DNA from: DASQEH01 sp038239485 | GTDB taxonomy: Bacteria; Actinomycetota; Actinomycetes; Propionibacteriales; Nocardioidaceae | Direction: 5' to 3' | NCBI GenBank assembly: GCA_038239485.1 | Contig: JBBSET010000065.1 | Coordinates: 1-16,109 of the forward strand | DNA: 16,109 bases | Shown: positions 1 to 5,497 of the stretch, one piece after another | How positions within the stretch are numbered: position 1 is the first letter of the stretch | Layout: each line of letters opens with the position of its first letter | Notes under the pieces: model-generated | What the model was told of the DNA's origin: nothing | Databases searched by the model: none | What the model saw: the letters and a program-made list of their open reading frames with translations, nothing else | Translations under genes and position numbers: made by a program

Positions 1-331
1 ACAACGCCACCGCAGAGATCACTCCCAGCTGCGGATGCTCGTGGTCGGCGGCGTATTCGCTTTCGTGCGCAGAGTGGATGAGGGTGAGCTTCTCCACGCT
101 GTGGAAGCCGAGGAAACCAACGATCAACGCGATCATCGGTAGGGTGAAGTCCGTACGCGTATGGTTAGTCAGCTTCACGATCTCGGGTAACAGGTCGAAC
201 GCGACGACCGCGATGAGGACGCCAGCGGTGAAACCGAGGATGCGGTGCAACTTGTCCCGGAACCGCAACGCGAACAAACCACCCAGACCTGTGGACAGCG
301 CCGTACCGAGGGCGACGAGCACCGCGATCAT
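1..331 (-). CDS. ZIP-family divalent metal transporter, N-terminal part (cut by window edge)
   Basis: This reading frame is open from an ATG at 331 to the window edge, giving 110 residues with no stop seen. A GGAG Shine-Dalgarno lies about 8-10 bases before the ATG and supports that start over an in-frame GTG at 352. The protein starts with a hydrophobic helix (IAVLVALGTALSTGLGGLFA), a short basic loop (RFRDKLHR), a second helix ending in AFDLLPEIVKL, and a third helix leading into EKLTLIHSAHESEY and a His-rich stretch (HSAHESEY..DHEHP). The xLLPE element at the end of the second helix and the His-rich loop after the third are typical of ZIP (SLC39-like) inner-membrane transporters, which move Zn2+ or related ions into the cytoplasm. 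The metal-binding helices 4 and 5 lie outside the window, so substrate cannot be judged. Confidence 0.7.
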   Translation of the reverse strand, partial: MIAVLVALGTALSTGLGGLFALRFRDKLHRILGFTAGVLIAVVAFDLLPEIVKLTNHTRTDFTLPMIALIVGFLGFHSVEKLTLIHSAHESEYAADHEHPQLGVISAVAL

Positions 332-680
332 GCCTAGCGCCTCCGCTCTCACGGTTGGGTTGCGCCCGGCGGGGTGCCAGTATAGGGCCACGCTGGCGAG
401 TCGCGGCGTGTTGATTCCTCGATCAGGCCGGAGTCGTGTCGCCTATATGTGCGGGCCGCGTCTGAGCTGTTCGGGCAGCGCCGGCGCCATGTCGCTGCTG
501 CCGGATTGCCTTGACGCGCAGTTAGACCGCGACGGCCACGGCGATGAGCAAAAGCGCGAACAGGACCCCCGACAGCCCTGCTGACAGCAGCAGGCCAGCC
601 CGACCGCCGGTATCGAGGTGATGGAAGCGGAGGCGCCCACCGCGCCGACCGGCACATCGCCCTCTTGAGCTCGGCGATTG

Positions 681-989
681 TCAAAGGTCCCGCCGACTCT
701 CGTCGAAATGGAAACCACCTGGGACGCAGCCCGAATCCGCGTACCTGTGCCGCTGGCCTCGCAGGCACGCCGCAACAGGGCCGGCGGCCGCGAGCGCGAT
801 GTGATCGCTCGGGGCTTGAGCGTTCGTGATCCGGTGGACGAGGTGTGGGTCAGAGCGTCGTTGACCTGGTTCCCACGTTTCCATCCCGTGCCGGAGTGGT
901 ACCTCGAGGATCGCGTCCGCGATGGGGTCCGCACACCAGCGAATGAAATCGCGCCCGTCGTCGAGCATCGCGATCGGCACCAGCGCCAC
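681..989 (-). CDS. Orphan ORF, hypothetical; possibly a gene remnant
   Basis: This 102-residue frame has the most natural composition in the surrounding gene-poor kilobase. It begins MALVPIAMLDDGRDFIRWCA and continues with an acidic and hydrophobic mix before turning Arg/His/Gly-rich towards the end. I recognise no family and see no clear ribosome binding site. Reading upstream in the same frame gives a few more plausible residues (HGV) and then stops, so the N-terminus may be lost. The opposite strand carries an equally long open frame (678-1013), so chance cannot be excluded. It may be part of a decayed gene. Confidence 0.2.
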   Translation of the reverse strand: MALVPIAMLDDGRDFIRWCADPIADAILEVPLRHGMETWEPGQRRSDPHLVHRITNAQAPSDHIALAAAGPVAACLRGQRHRYADSGCVPGGFHFDESRRDL

Positions 990-1265
990 TCCATGCGGCT
1001 CAGCAGCAGGTAGACCAGATCCTGAGGGTCAGGACCGCCGGCGGCAAGCTCGCCGGATGGAGGCGGACGCTGGCGTGGAGAGCCGCCGCCAAGGCAGCTA
1101 TCCCCGCGAGAGCAGCTGGCACCGGCGGCGTCACCGCTGGGAGCACGCGGAGCGATCACGCGAGATGTGTGTGGCGCCGACCTACGAAACTCGTCTCGAA
1201 CGTGGATCCCCCGCGGAACAACCCGCAATGATCCCGGCGACCCGCGCGACGCGGCCGAGCTCGTT

Positions 1266-1287
1266 CCGGTAGCGGATCCCCTACCGG
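1266..1287. repeat. Hairpin element sharing a 17-base word with 10802-10818
   Basis: The word AGCGGATCCCCTACCGG (1271-1287) recurs exactly at 10802-10818. In this copy it completes a 7-bp inverted repeat, CCGGTAG (1266-1272) and CTACCGG (1281-1287), around an 8-base loop. It lies about 40 bases past the stop of the membrane-protein gene ending at 1329 and could act as that gene's 3' hairpin. The second copy lies past the stop of the drug-exporter gene. The function is unknown. Confidence 0.5.
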
Positions 1288-1328
1288 CTTGAGCTGACGG
1301 CGCCAGGCGAGTTTTCCCGACATCAGTC

Positions 1329-1817
1329 CTACGTGGCGCTGGCTGCAACACGGCGGCCGGTTTGTGGCCGCTCAATGAGCGTTGCAGCGCACAGTGCTAG
1401 CAGCATGACGGTGGCGAAGATGGCGGCGAGATGCGCGGATAGCGGGCCGGCGTCGTACATCGTCGTGCCGACTGCGACCAGTGCTAGGACAATGAGCAGG
1501 AGCCCAAGTGAGCTGATCCGTCGAAGACCCACGATCAGCAGAGCGGCGGGCACAGCAAAGGTGGTCATGCTCACCGCGCCAAGAGCGTTGATTTCTGCCA
1601 CCACTGTCTGAGTGCCCGGAATGAACAAGATAGTCGAGCGGTAGAACATCGCGCCGCAGTGGAAGGCCAAACCAAGCACCCCGAGGACGGACAAGACGAC
1701 ATCGACGAGATCGAGTCGGACACTGACTCGACGCCACGGCAGTACCGGCAGCACCATGCGGGCCGGGCCGATGGCCACCACAAGGACAACCAGAGCCACT
1801 ACGTAAGCGGTGGACAT
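1329..1817 (-). CDS. Hypothetical five-helix membrane protein
   Basis: The protein is 162 residues from the ATG at 1817. Five hydrophobic segments are visible at about residues 4-25, 37-58, 77-98, 101-121 and 126-147, with basic loops (PWRRVSVR, LRRISS) and a basic tail (IERPQTGRR), so it is an inner-membrane protein. I recognise no catalytic motif or named family; small DUF-type or DoxX-like membrane proteins have similar size and shape, but this is not an identification. A TTG at 1841 would add eight residues. I prefer ATG 1817 because a TACGCT -10 box ends 7 bases before it, as expected for a leaderless mRNA. The gene lies 97 bases after the TetR gene on the same strand, so it may be co-transcribed with it or have its own promoter. 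Confidence 0.7.
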   Translation of the reverse strand: MSTAYVVALVVLVVAIGPARMVLPVLPWRRVSVRLDLVDVVLSVLGVLGLAFHCGAMFYRSTILFIPGTQTVVAEINALGAVSMTTFAVPAALLIVGLRRISSLGLLLIVLALVAVGTTMYDAGPLSAHLAAIFATVMLLALCAATLIERPQTGRRVAASAT

Positions 1818-1824
1818 GACAGGA

Positions 1825-1830
1825 AGCGTA
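1825..1830 (-). promoter_or_regulatory. Putative -10 box (TACGCT) for the membrane-protein gene
   Basis: TACGCT on the minus strand ends 7 bases before the ATG at 1817, so transcription would start at or next to the start codon. It belongs to a set of TAnnnT boxes at the same distance from starts in this window. No clear -35 box is seen. Confidence 0.35.
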
Positions 1831-1914
1831 CTGGCGTGCAACCACCCTCAAGGTCTCCCCGGTGCTGCTGGGCAACGGTCACCTCAAGTGTCAGATGACG
1901 ATCCGCTATAGGGA

Positions 1915-2658
1915 TCAGGTGCCTGGTGGAGGTTCGCTCAGCTGGAGGGCGTCGATTGCACGGTCGAGCCATTCGGCCATGAGGTGTCGTTCGGCGTGGC
2001 TCAGCATATCGAGCCTCGGCGCGAGTGCCCGGAAGGCGACTGACGTGGCTATCGGCCCGTCGTAGGAGCGTTCGGATGCAGCCGTGAGGATCTGTTGGAG
2101 AACTGCCTCGTACATGGCGTCGGCGAGACCGGGATCGCGGTGCTGTAACGGTGTCGACAGGAGCGCCTGAATCGTGCCTGTTCCGGCCGCCTGGACGAGG
2201 TCGACAGCGCGTCGTTCGCTGACACGCAGGCGGCCGGTCAGCGCGACCCGGTGGACTCGCGATTCCAGAACCTGCTTGCCTGATCGCAGTGCGGGCGAGC
2301 GCATCACTCGGTCTGGGTCACTGAGAAGACGAAACAGGGTCGGGTTAGCGACGCCGAAGTTGATCTGGGTCTGCCATCCGGTGCGCAGATCCTCGAGCGG
2401 ATCGACGGCATCTGCCGTCGCCGCATCCACGATCGCAGCTTTGGCGGAAACGTAGGTGGCCATCACGTGCTCGGCCACGGCCTCTAGTAAGCCGTCTTTA
2501 TCTCCGAAAAGACGGTAGATCGCTGGTGCCTGCACCCCGGCCGCCTCCGCAACCCCGCGTGTAGTGACCGCGGCCGGCCCCTGCTCGCGAAGCAACCGCG
2601 CTGCGACCTCAACGAGCTTCGCCCGCATGTTGCTGCGGCTGGTGACGACATCGACCAT
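1915..2658 (-). CDS. TetR/AcrR-family transcriptional regulator
   Basis: The protein is 247 residues from the ATG at 2658. It opens with the standard TetR DNA-binding domain: a helix (RAKLVEVAARLLREQG), then the helix-turn-helix with TTRGVAEAAGVQAPAIYRLF and the closing GDKDGLLEAVAEHV. The remaining roughly 170 residues form a helical ligand-binding and dimerisation domain with no similarity I can name. The frame extends upstream to 2712, but that would run through the operator and has no better start, while TATCGT sits exactly 6 bases before the ATG at 2658, fitting leaderless transcription. The gene is divergent from the QorB-like reductase with 83 bases between them, the usual layout for a repressor controlling itself and its neighbour. 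The inducer is probably a quinone, dye or similar small molecule (inference). Confidence 0.9.
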   Translation of the reverse strand: MVDVVTSRSNMRAKLVEVAARLLREQGPAAVTTRGVAEAAGVQAPAIYRLFGDKDGLLEAVAEHVMATYVSAKAAIVDAATADAVDPLEDLRTGWQTQINFGVANPTLFRLLSDPDRVMRSPALRSGKQVLESRVHRVALTGRLRVSERRAVDLVQAAGTGTIQALLSTPLQHRDPGLADAMYEAVLQQILTAASERSYDGPIATSVAFRALAPRLDMLSHAERHLMAEWLDRAIDALQLSEPPPGT

Positions 2659-2663
2659 GAACC

Positions 2664-2700
2664 AACGATAACGCACTCGTGCTATCCATATGTTACCGTT
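2664..2700. promoter_or_regulatory. Putative TetR operator between divergent TetR and reductase genes
   Basis: Two 9-base arms, AACGATAAC (2664-2672) and GTTACCGTT (2692-2700), are inverted copies of each other with one mismatch, separated by 19 bases. The left arm covers the -10 box of the TetR gene (TATCGT read on minus). The right arm overlaps the TTGAAA at 2699-2704, a possible -35 of the reductase promoter. Binding here would block both promoters. A shorter imperfect repeat, GATA...TATC at 2667-2686, is nested inside. Confidence 0.55.
2665..2670 (-). promoter_or_regulatory. Putative -10 box (TATCGT) for the TetR gene
   Basis: TATCGT on the minus strand is followed by exactly 6 bases (TGGTTC) and then the ATG at 2658, with no Shine-Dalgarno between them. 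This predicts a leaderless transcript. The box lies inside the left arm of the palindromic operator, which fits autorepression. Confidence 0.45.
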
Positions 2701-2741
2701 GAAACTGTCCAAACGATTCCGTCGTTAATAGGAGCCTGGTC

Positions 2742-3599
2742 ATGATTATCGTCACTGGAGCGACCGGCGCCCTCAATGGCGCCACCGTCGAGGGCCTGCT
2801 GAACCGCGTACCTGCTGACGAGATCGTCGTGGTCGCCCGTGACACGGCCAAGGCCCAGCCCTTCGCGGCTCGAGGTGTGACCGTCCGGCGTGGCGACTAC
2901 GCCGACCCGGATTCCCTCCCGATGGCGTTCGATGGTGCCGATCAGCTGTTGTTGGTGTCGTCCAGCGACCCAGGTGCCGACGCGGTGAGCCTGCACCGCG
3001 CCGCGATCGACGCCGCCGTCACCGCAGGAGCCCAGCGCATCTTGTACACCAGCCACCAGGGTGCTGCGCTCGACACCCCGTTCGGCCCGGGGCGCGACCA
3101 CGCCGCGACCGAGCAACTCCTCGCCGACTCGGGCGTCGCCTGGACCTCGCTGCGTAACGGCTTCTATGCCCACAGCCTCAACTGGCTGATGGGCCCGTGG
3201 CGAGAGACCGGTTCCATTGCCGTGCCCGCGGACGGACCGGTCTCGTGGACCGCGCGCGAGGACGCCGCCGAAGCAGCGGCCGTCATCCTTGCCTCCAACG
3301 GCGCCTACGACGGCCCGACGACGCTGACCGCCAGCGCCGCGCCGACGTTTGAGGAGATCGCCGCGATTGCGTCGGAGGTGACCGGTCGCACCATCGAGGT
3401 CACGGCGATGGATCAGAACGACTGGGTCGCCGCCCAGGTCGCCGCAGGGCAGAAGGAGTTCATGGCCCGCTTCACCCTCGGCCTGTACCAGGCCGCTTCC
3501 GAGGGCTTCTTCGCAGGTGTCGATCCGCTGCTCGGCACACTGCTCGGCCGCGAACCGCAGACCGTGCGCGACCTCTTCACCCGACCGACCGTTTCGTAG
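2742..3599 (+). CDS. NmrA/QorB-like NAD(P)H-dependent quinone oxidoreductase
   Basis: The 285-residue protein is an atypical short-chain dehydrogenase of the NmrA/QorB type. The Rossmann nucleotide loop is GATGALNG at residues 6-13 (GxxGxxxG). Along its length it follows E. coli QorB (YtfG, NAD(P)H:quinone oxidoreductase 2): NRVPADEIVVVARDTAKAQP, then a GVTVRRGDYADPDSL segment, LLLVSSSDPG, ILYTS and LLADSGVAWTSLRNGFY. The likely role is two-electron reduction of quinones or similar electrophiles in the cytoplasm, avoiding semiquinone radicals; substrate is not shown by sequence. The start has an AGGAG ribosome binding site 7 bases upstream. The divergent TetR gene and the palindrome between them indicate repressor control. 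The length matches the family and no motif is missing. An NAD(P)H-sensing role, as in fungal NmrA, is a weaker alternative. Confidence 0.85.
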   Translation: MIIVTGATGALNGATVEGLLNRVPADEIVVVARDTAKAQPFAARGVTVRRGDYADPDSLPMAFDGADQLLLVSSSDPGADAVSLHRAAIDAAVTAGAQRILYTSHQGAALDTPFGPGRDHAATEQLLADSGVAWTSLRNGFYAHSLNWLMGPWRETGSIAVPADGPVSWTAREDAAEAAAVILASNGAYDGPTTLTASAAPTFEEIAAIASEVTGRTIEVTAMDQNDWVAAQVAAGQKEFMARFTLGLYQAASEGFFAGVDPLLGTLLGREPQTVRDLFTRPTVS

Positions 3600-3669
3600 C
3601 GACACGGCCGTGGCAGGTCGCCCGGACAGCCGGCGAATCGTATGCGTGCACGCAACAGGGCGCGCCTGC

Positions 3670-3690
3670 GACGGGCCGCCGCGGTCCGTC
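3670..3690 (+). terminator. Possible terminator hairpin of the reductase gene
   Basis: GACGGGCCG (3670-3678) can pair with CGGTCCGTC (3682-3690) over 9 bp including one G-U pair, around a 3-base loop, 70 bases past the reductase stop. There is no T-run, which is common for actinobacterial terminators. The support is modest. Confidence 0.35.
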
Positions 3691-3855
3691 CCGTTAGGGA
3701 TCCTTGACTGGAACTGAGCCAGGCGGTGCACCCGACAGCACGGTTCTGCGCCATGATTCTTTCTCTCTCTAGTGTCGCGTGTCGTTGGTGAGTGCACCAT
3801 CGGCATTGGGCCGATTGAGGAAATCGGATACTTGATGGACGCGCCGGGTACGTGC

Positions 3856-3890
3856 GCTGAATGCCCCGGGTCGGTGGCGGGGCATTCAGC
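3856..3890 (-). terminator. Strong hairpin terminator of the FAD oxidase gene
   Basis: A perfect 13-bp stem, GCTGAATGCCCCG (3856-3868) against CGGGGCATTCAGC (3878-3890), encloses a 9-base loop. It begins 10 bases past the oxidase stop codon at 3900. There is no T-run, so it is of the I-shaped type usual in actinobacteria. It could also protect against read-through from the convergent reductase. Confidence 0.8.
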
Positions 3891-3899
3891 AGGAGCTTC

Positions 3900-5264
3900 C
3901 TACGGGACGATGTTCTGGTTGAGGTGGAACAGGTTCTGCGGGTCGTATGTGCGCTTCGCCTCGCGCAGCCGCTCGTAGTTGGTGCCGTAGTTGTCCGGGA
4001 CTCGTGCTTGGTCGTCGGCGGCGGCGAAGTTGATGTAGCCACCGGCCGCTGAGTGCGGGGCGATGGCCGCGTAGTAGTCCTTCACCCACTTGGTGTTCGC
4101 CTCGTTATCGGCGGGATCGGGCCACATGCCAGCGATCACTGTCGCGAAGGAGGCATCCCGGTGCCCGAACGCGGTGTCATCGTCCGCGACGTCGTGGCAG
4201 GCCCCGTTGATCGGGTAGATGTGCATGGTCGAGTTCATGGCTGGCACTCCCGGGCCGTGCACGAAGTGGGCGTCGATGGCGTCGTCGGTGAGCTCGGTGA
4301 CGAAGGCCGCTTTCCAGTAGTGCTGCAGCCCGCGCGGGACCAACCCGTCGAAGAGGGCGTTGACGTCCGCGAAGGGCATGACTCCGACATGCTCGGCCAC
4401 CGGGGTGGCTACCTGCCGGAACGAGTCGATCAGGGCCTCACCCTCGGCCACGTCGCCGGTCCAGCAGTGCATCACCGCGCACAGCGGCTCGCCGACCCGG
4501 TCCTCGGGAATGAACGGCAGTGGGGGCGCCTGGTTGAACAGGGGGAAGCCTCCGTATTGCCGTGGCGCGTCGGCGATCAGGTCCCGGTAGTGCTTGAAGA
4601 CCGCCGGTCCGTCAGCGAGCTCGAAGAACATCGGGCCTGCCAGGACGTCGGCCACGGGGTGCAGCCGGAATCGGAACTCGGTTACGACTCCGAAGTTACC
4701 TCCGCCGCCCCGGGTCGCCCAGAAGAGGTCAGGGTTCTCCTCCTCGGAGGCAATGCGGACCTGTCCGTCCGCGGTCACGATCTCCACCGAGACCACGTTG
4801 TCGACACTCAGCCCGTACGCCCGAGACAGGTAGCCGATGCCGCCTCCGAGCGTCAGGCCGCCAACACCGGTCGTGCTGATGATCCCACCCGGGGTGGCTA
4901 GACCGTGGGCGCCTGTGGCGACGTTGACGTCGTTGAAGGTGGCGCCGCCCTGGACGTAGGCGACGCGAGCGGCGGGGTCCACTCGGACTTCGCGCATCCC
5001 GGAGAGGTCGGCGACGACGGCTCCGTCTGCGGTGCCGAACCCGGGCACGCTGTGCGATCCGCCCCGCACGGCCAGGTCGGCCCCTTTGTCGCGGGCATAG
5101 TTGACCACGGCGACGACATCGTCGGTCGATGTGCAGACGGCCACAGCTTCGGGTCGGCGGTCGATCATGAAGTTGTAGACGGCTCGCGCCTCGTCGTATC
5201 CCGGATCGTCGGCGGCGATCACCGTTCCGCTCATGTCGTCGCGAAGCATGTCCGGGGTTGTCAT
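3900..5264 (-). CDS. FAD-linked oxidase with berberine-bridge (BBE) C-terminal domain
   Basis: The protein is 454 residues from the ATG at 5264, which has a clear AAGGAG ribosome binding site. A longer frame reaching 5696 would overlap the divergent regulator and is rejected. The N-terminal FAD-binding (PCMH/VAO-type) domain spans about residues 38-175 and contains RGGSHSVPGFG, whose His71 is the expected covalent FAD attachment residue, then GGATFNDVN, TPGGIISTTGVGGLTLGGG and GYLSRAYGLSVDN. The second, cysteinyl FAD link of bicovalent enzymes is not apparent near GLSVDN, so flavin is probably singly linked. The C-terminal BBE domain (about 410-454) has YINFAAADD, NYGTNYERLREAKRTYDPQN and a final FHLNQNI. 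Such enzymes oxidise alcohols, sugars or natural products with O2, releasing H2O2. No signal peptide is seen, so it is probably cytoplasmic. Substrate unknown. It is divergent from the LAL regulator, its likely controller. Confidence 0.9.
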   Translation of the reverse strand: MTTPDMLRDDMSGTVIAADDPGYDEARAVYNFMIDRRPEAVAVCTSTDDVVAVVNYARDKGADLAVRGGSHSVPGFGTADGAVVADLSGMREVRVDPAARVAYVQGGATFNDVNVATGAHGLATPGGIISTTGVGGLTLGGGIGYLSRAYGLSVDNVVSVEIVTADGQVRIASEEENPDLFWATRGGGGNFGVVTEFRFRLHPVADVLAGPMFFELADGPAVFKHYRDLIADAPRQYGGFPLFNQAPPLPFIPEDRVGEPLCAVMHCWTGDVAEGEALIDSFRQVATPVAEHVGVMPFADVNALFDGLVPRGLQHYWKAAFVTELTDDAIDAHFVHGPGVPAMNSTMHIYPINGACHDVADDDTAFGHRDASFATVIAGMWPDPADNEANTKWVKDYYAAIAPHSAAGGYINFAAADDQARVPDNYGTNYERLREAKRTYDPQNLFHLNQNIVP

Positions 5265-5277
5265 CAGGGTTCTCCTT

Positions 5278-5294
5278 GCGGCCGATAGGGCCGC
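5278..5294 (-). promoter_or_regulatory. 5'-UTR hairpin directly before the oxidase ribosome binding site
   Basis: GCGGCC (5278-5283) and GGCCGC (5289-5294) form a 6-bp GC stem with a 5-base loop on the oxidase transcript. It abuts the AAGGAG Shine-Dalgarno. It could hold the ribosome site open or affect mRNA stability; a regulatory role is not shown. A TAGGGT that could be the oxidase -10 lies upstream at 5315-5320. Confidence 0.3.
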
Positions 5295-5485
5295 TACTTG
5301 GGGTGTGGGTATTGACCCTAACGACGCTACGGACAGCGCAGCGCCTGCACATGACCAGAAGTGCTCGTCATGGCAGCCGATGGGTGCCCGTGCCTGATCA
5401 GAAATGCCTATGCCCGCCAGCCCTGTGCGAGTCGTGGACAGTCCCTTGCTGAGCTCTGATTCTCGCCAGTGTTCGTGGCGTTCGC

Positions 5486-5491
5486 TACCTT
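5486..5491 (+). promoter_or_regulatory. Putative -10 box (TACCTT) for the LAL regulator
   Basis: TACCTT is followed by exactly 6 bases (CGAGAC) and then the ATG at 5498, with no Shine-Dalgarno between them. This predicts a leaderless mRNA. The -35 region (TCGCCA at about 5463-5468) is not canonical, which fits a promoter needing an activator. Confidence 0.4.
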
Positions 5492-5497
5492 CGAGAC

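Larger units (their letters stand above)
332..1328. other. About 1 kb without a convincing gene, possibly decayed
   Basis: Long open frames exist on both strands here, but this is expected at such high GC. Their products are rich in Arg, Ser and Pro and match no family I recognise. Two short stretches on the minus strand look more protein-like. One is 681-989 (separate entry). The other, in the same frame after a stop, ends at a TAA at 522-524 and encodes a hydrophobic tail (AGLLLSAGLSGVLFALLLIA) like a C-terminal membrane helix, with no start codon close upstream. Together they suggest the remains of one or more minus-strand genes broken by stops and frameshifts, but this is inference. A hairpin-forming element at 1266-1287 is described separately. 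Confidence 0.4.
3600..3899. other. Convergent intergenic gap with terminators; no gene seen
   Basis: The gap separates the 3' ends of the reductase (plus) and the FAD oxidase (minus). It holds two hairpins, listed separately. On the minus strand a purine-rich run (AGAGAGAGAAAGAATC) precedes an ATG at 3754 opening MAQNRAVGCTAW, which looks like a ribosome binding site and start. The product soon becomes Arg/Ser/Pro-rich and runs into the reductase antisense, so I do not call it a gene; it may be a remnant start. Confidence 0.5.

Noticed and set aside
443..1375. 310-residue minus-strand frame
   Set aside because: Its product is Ser/Arg/Pro-rich with no family pattern and overlaps the 3' end of the membrane-protein gene; it is explained by a GC-driven lack of stops.
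4053..4901. 282-residue plus-strand frame inside the FAD oxidase region
   Set aside because: It is the complement of the oxidase coding sequence and shows no family pattern.
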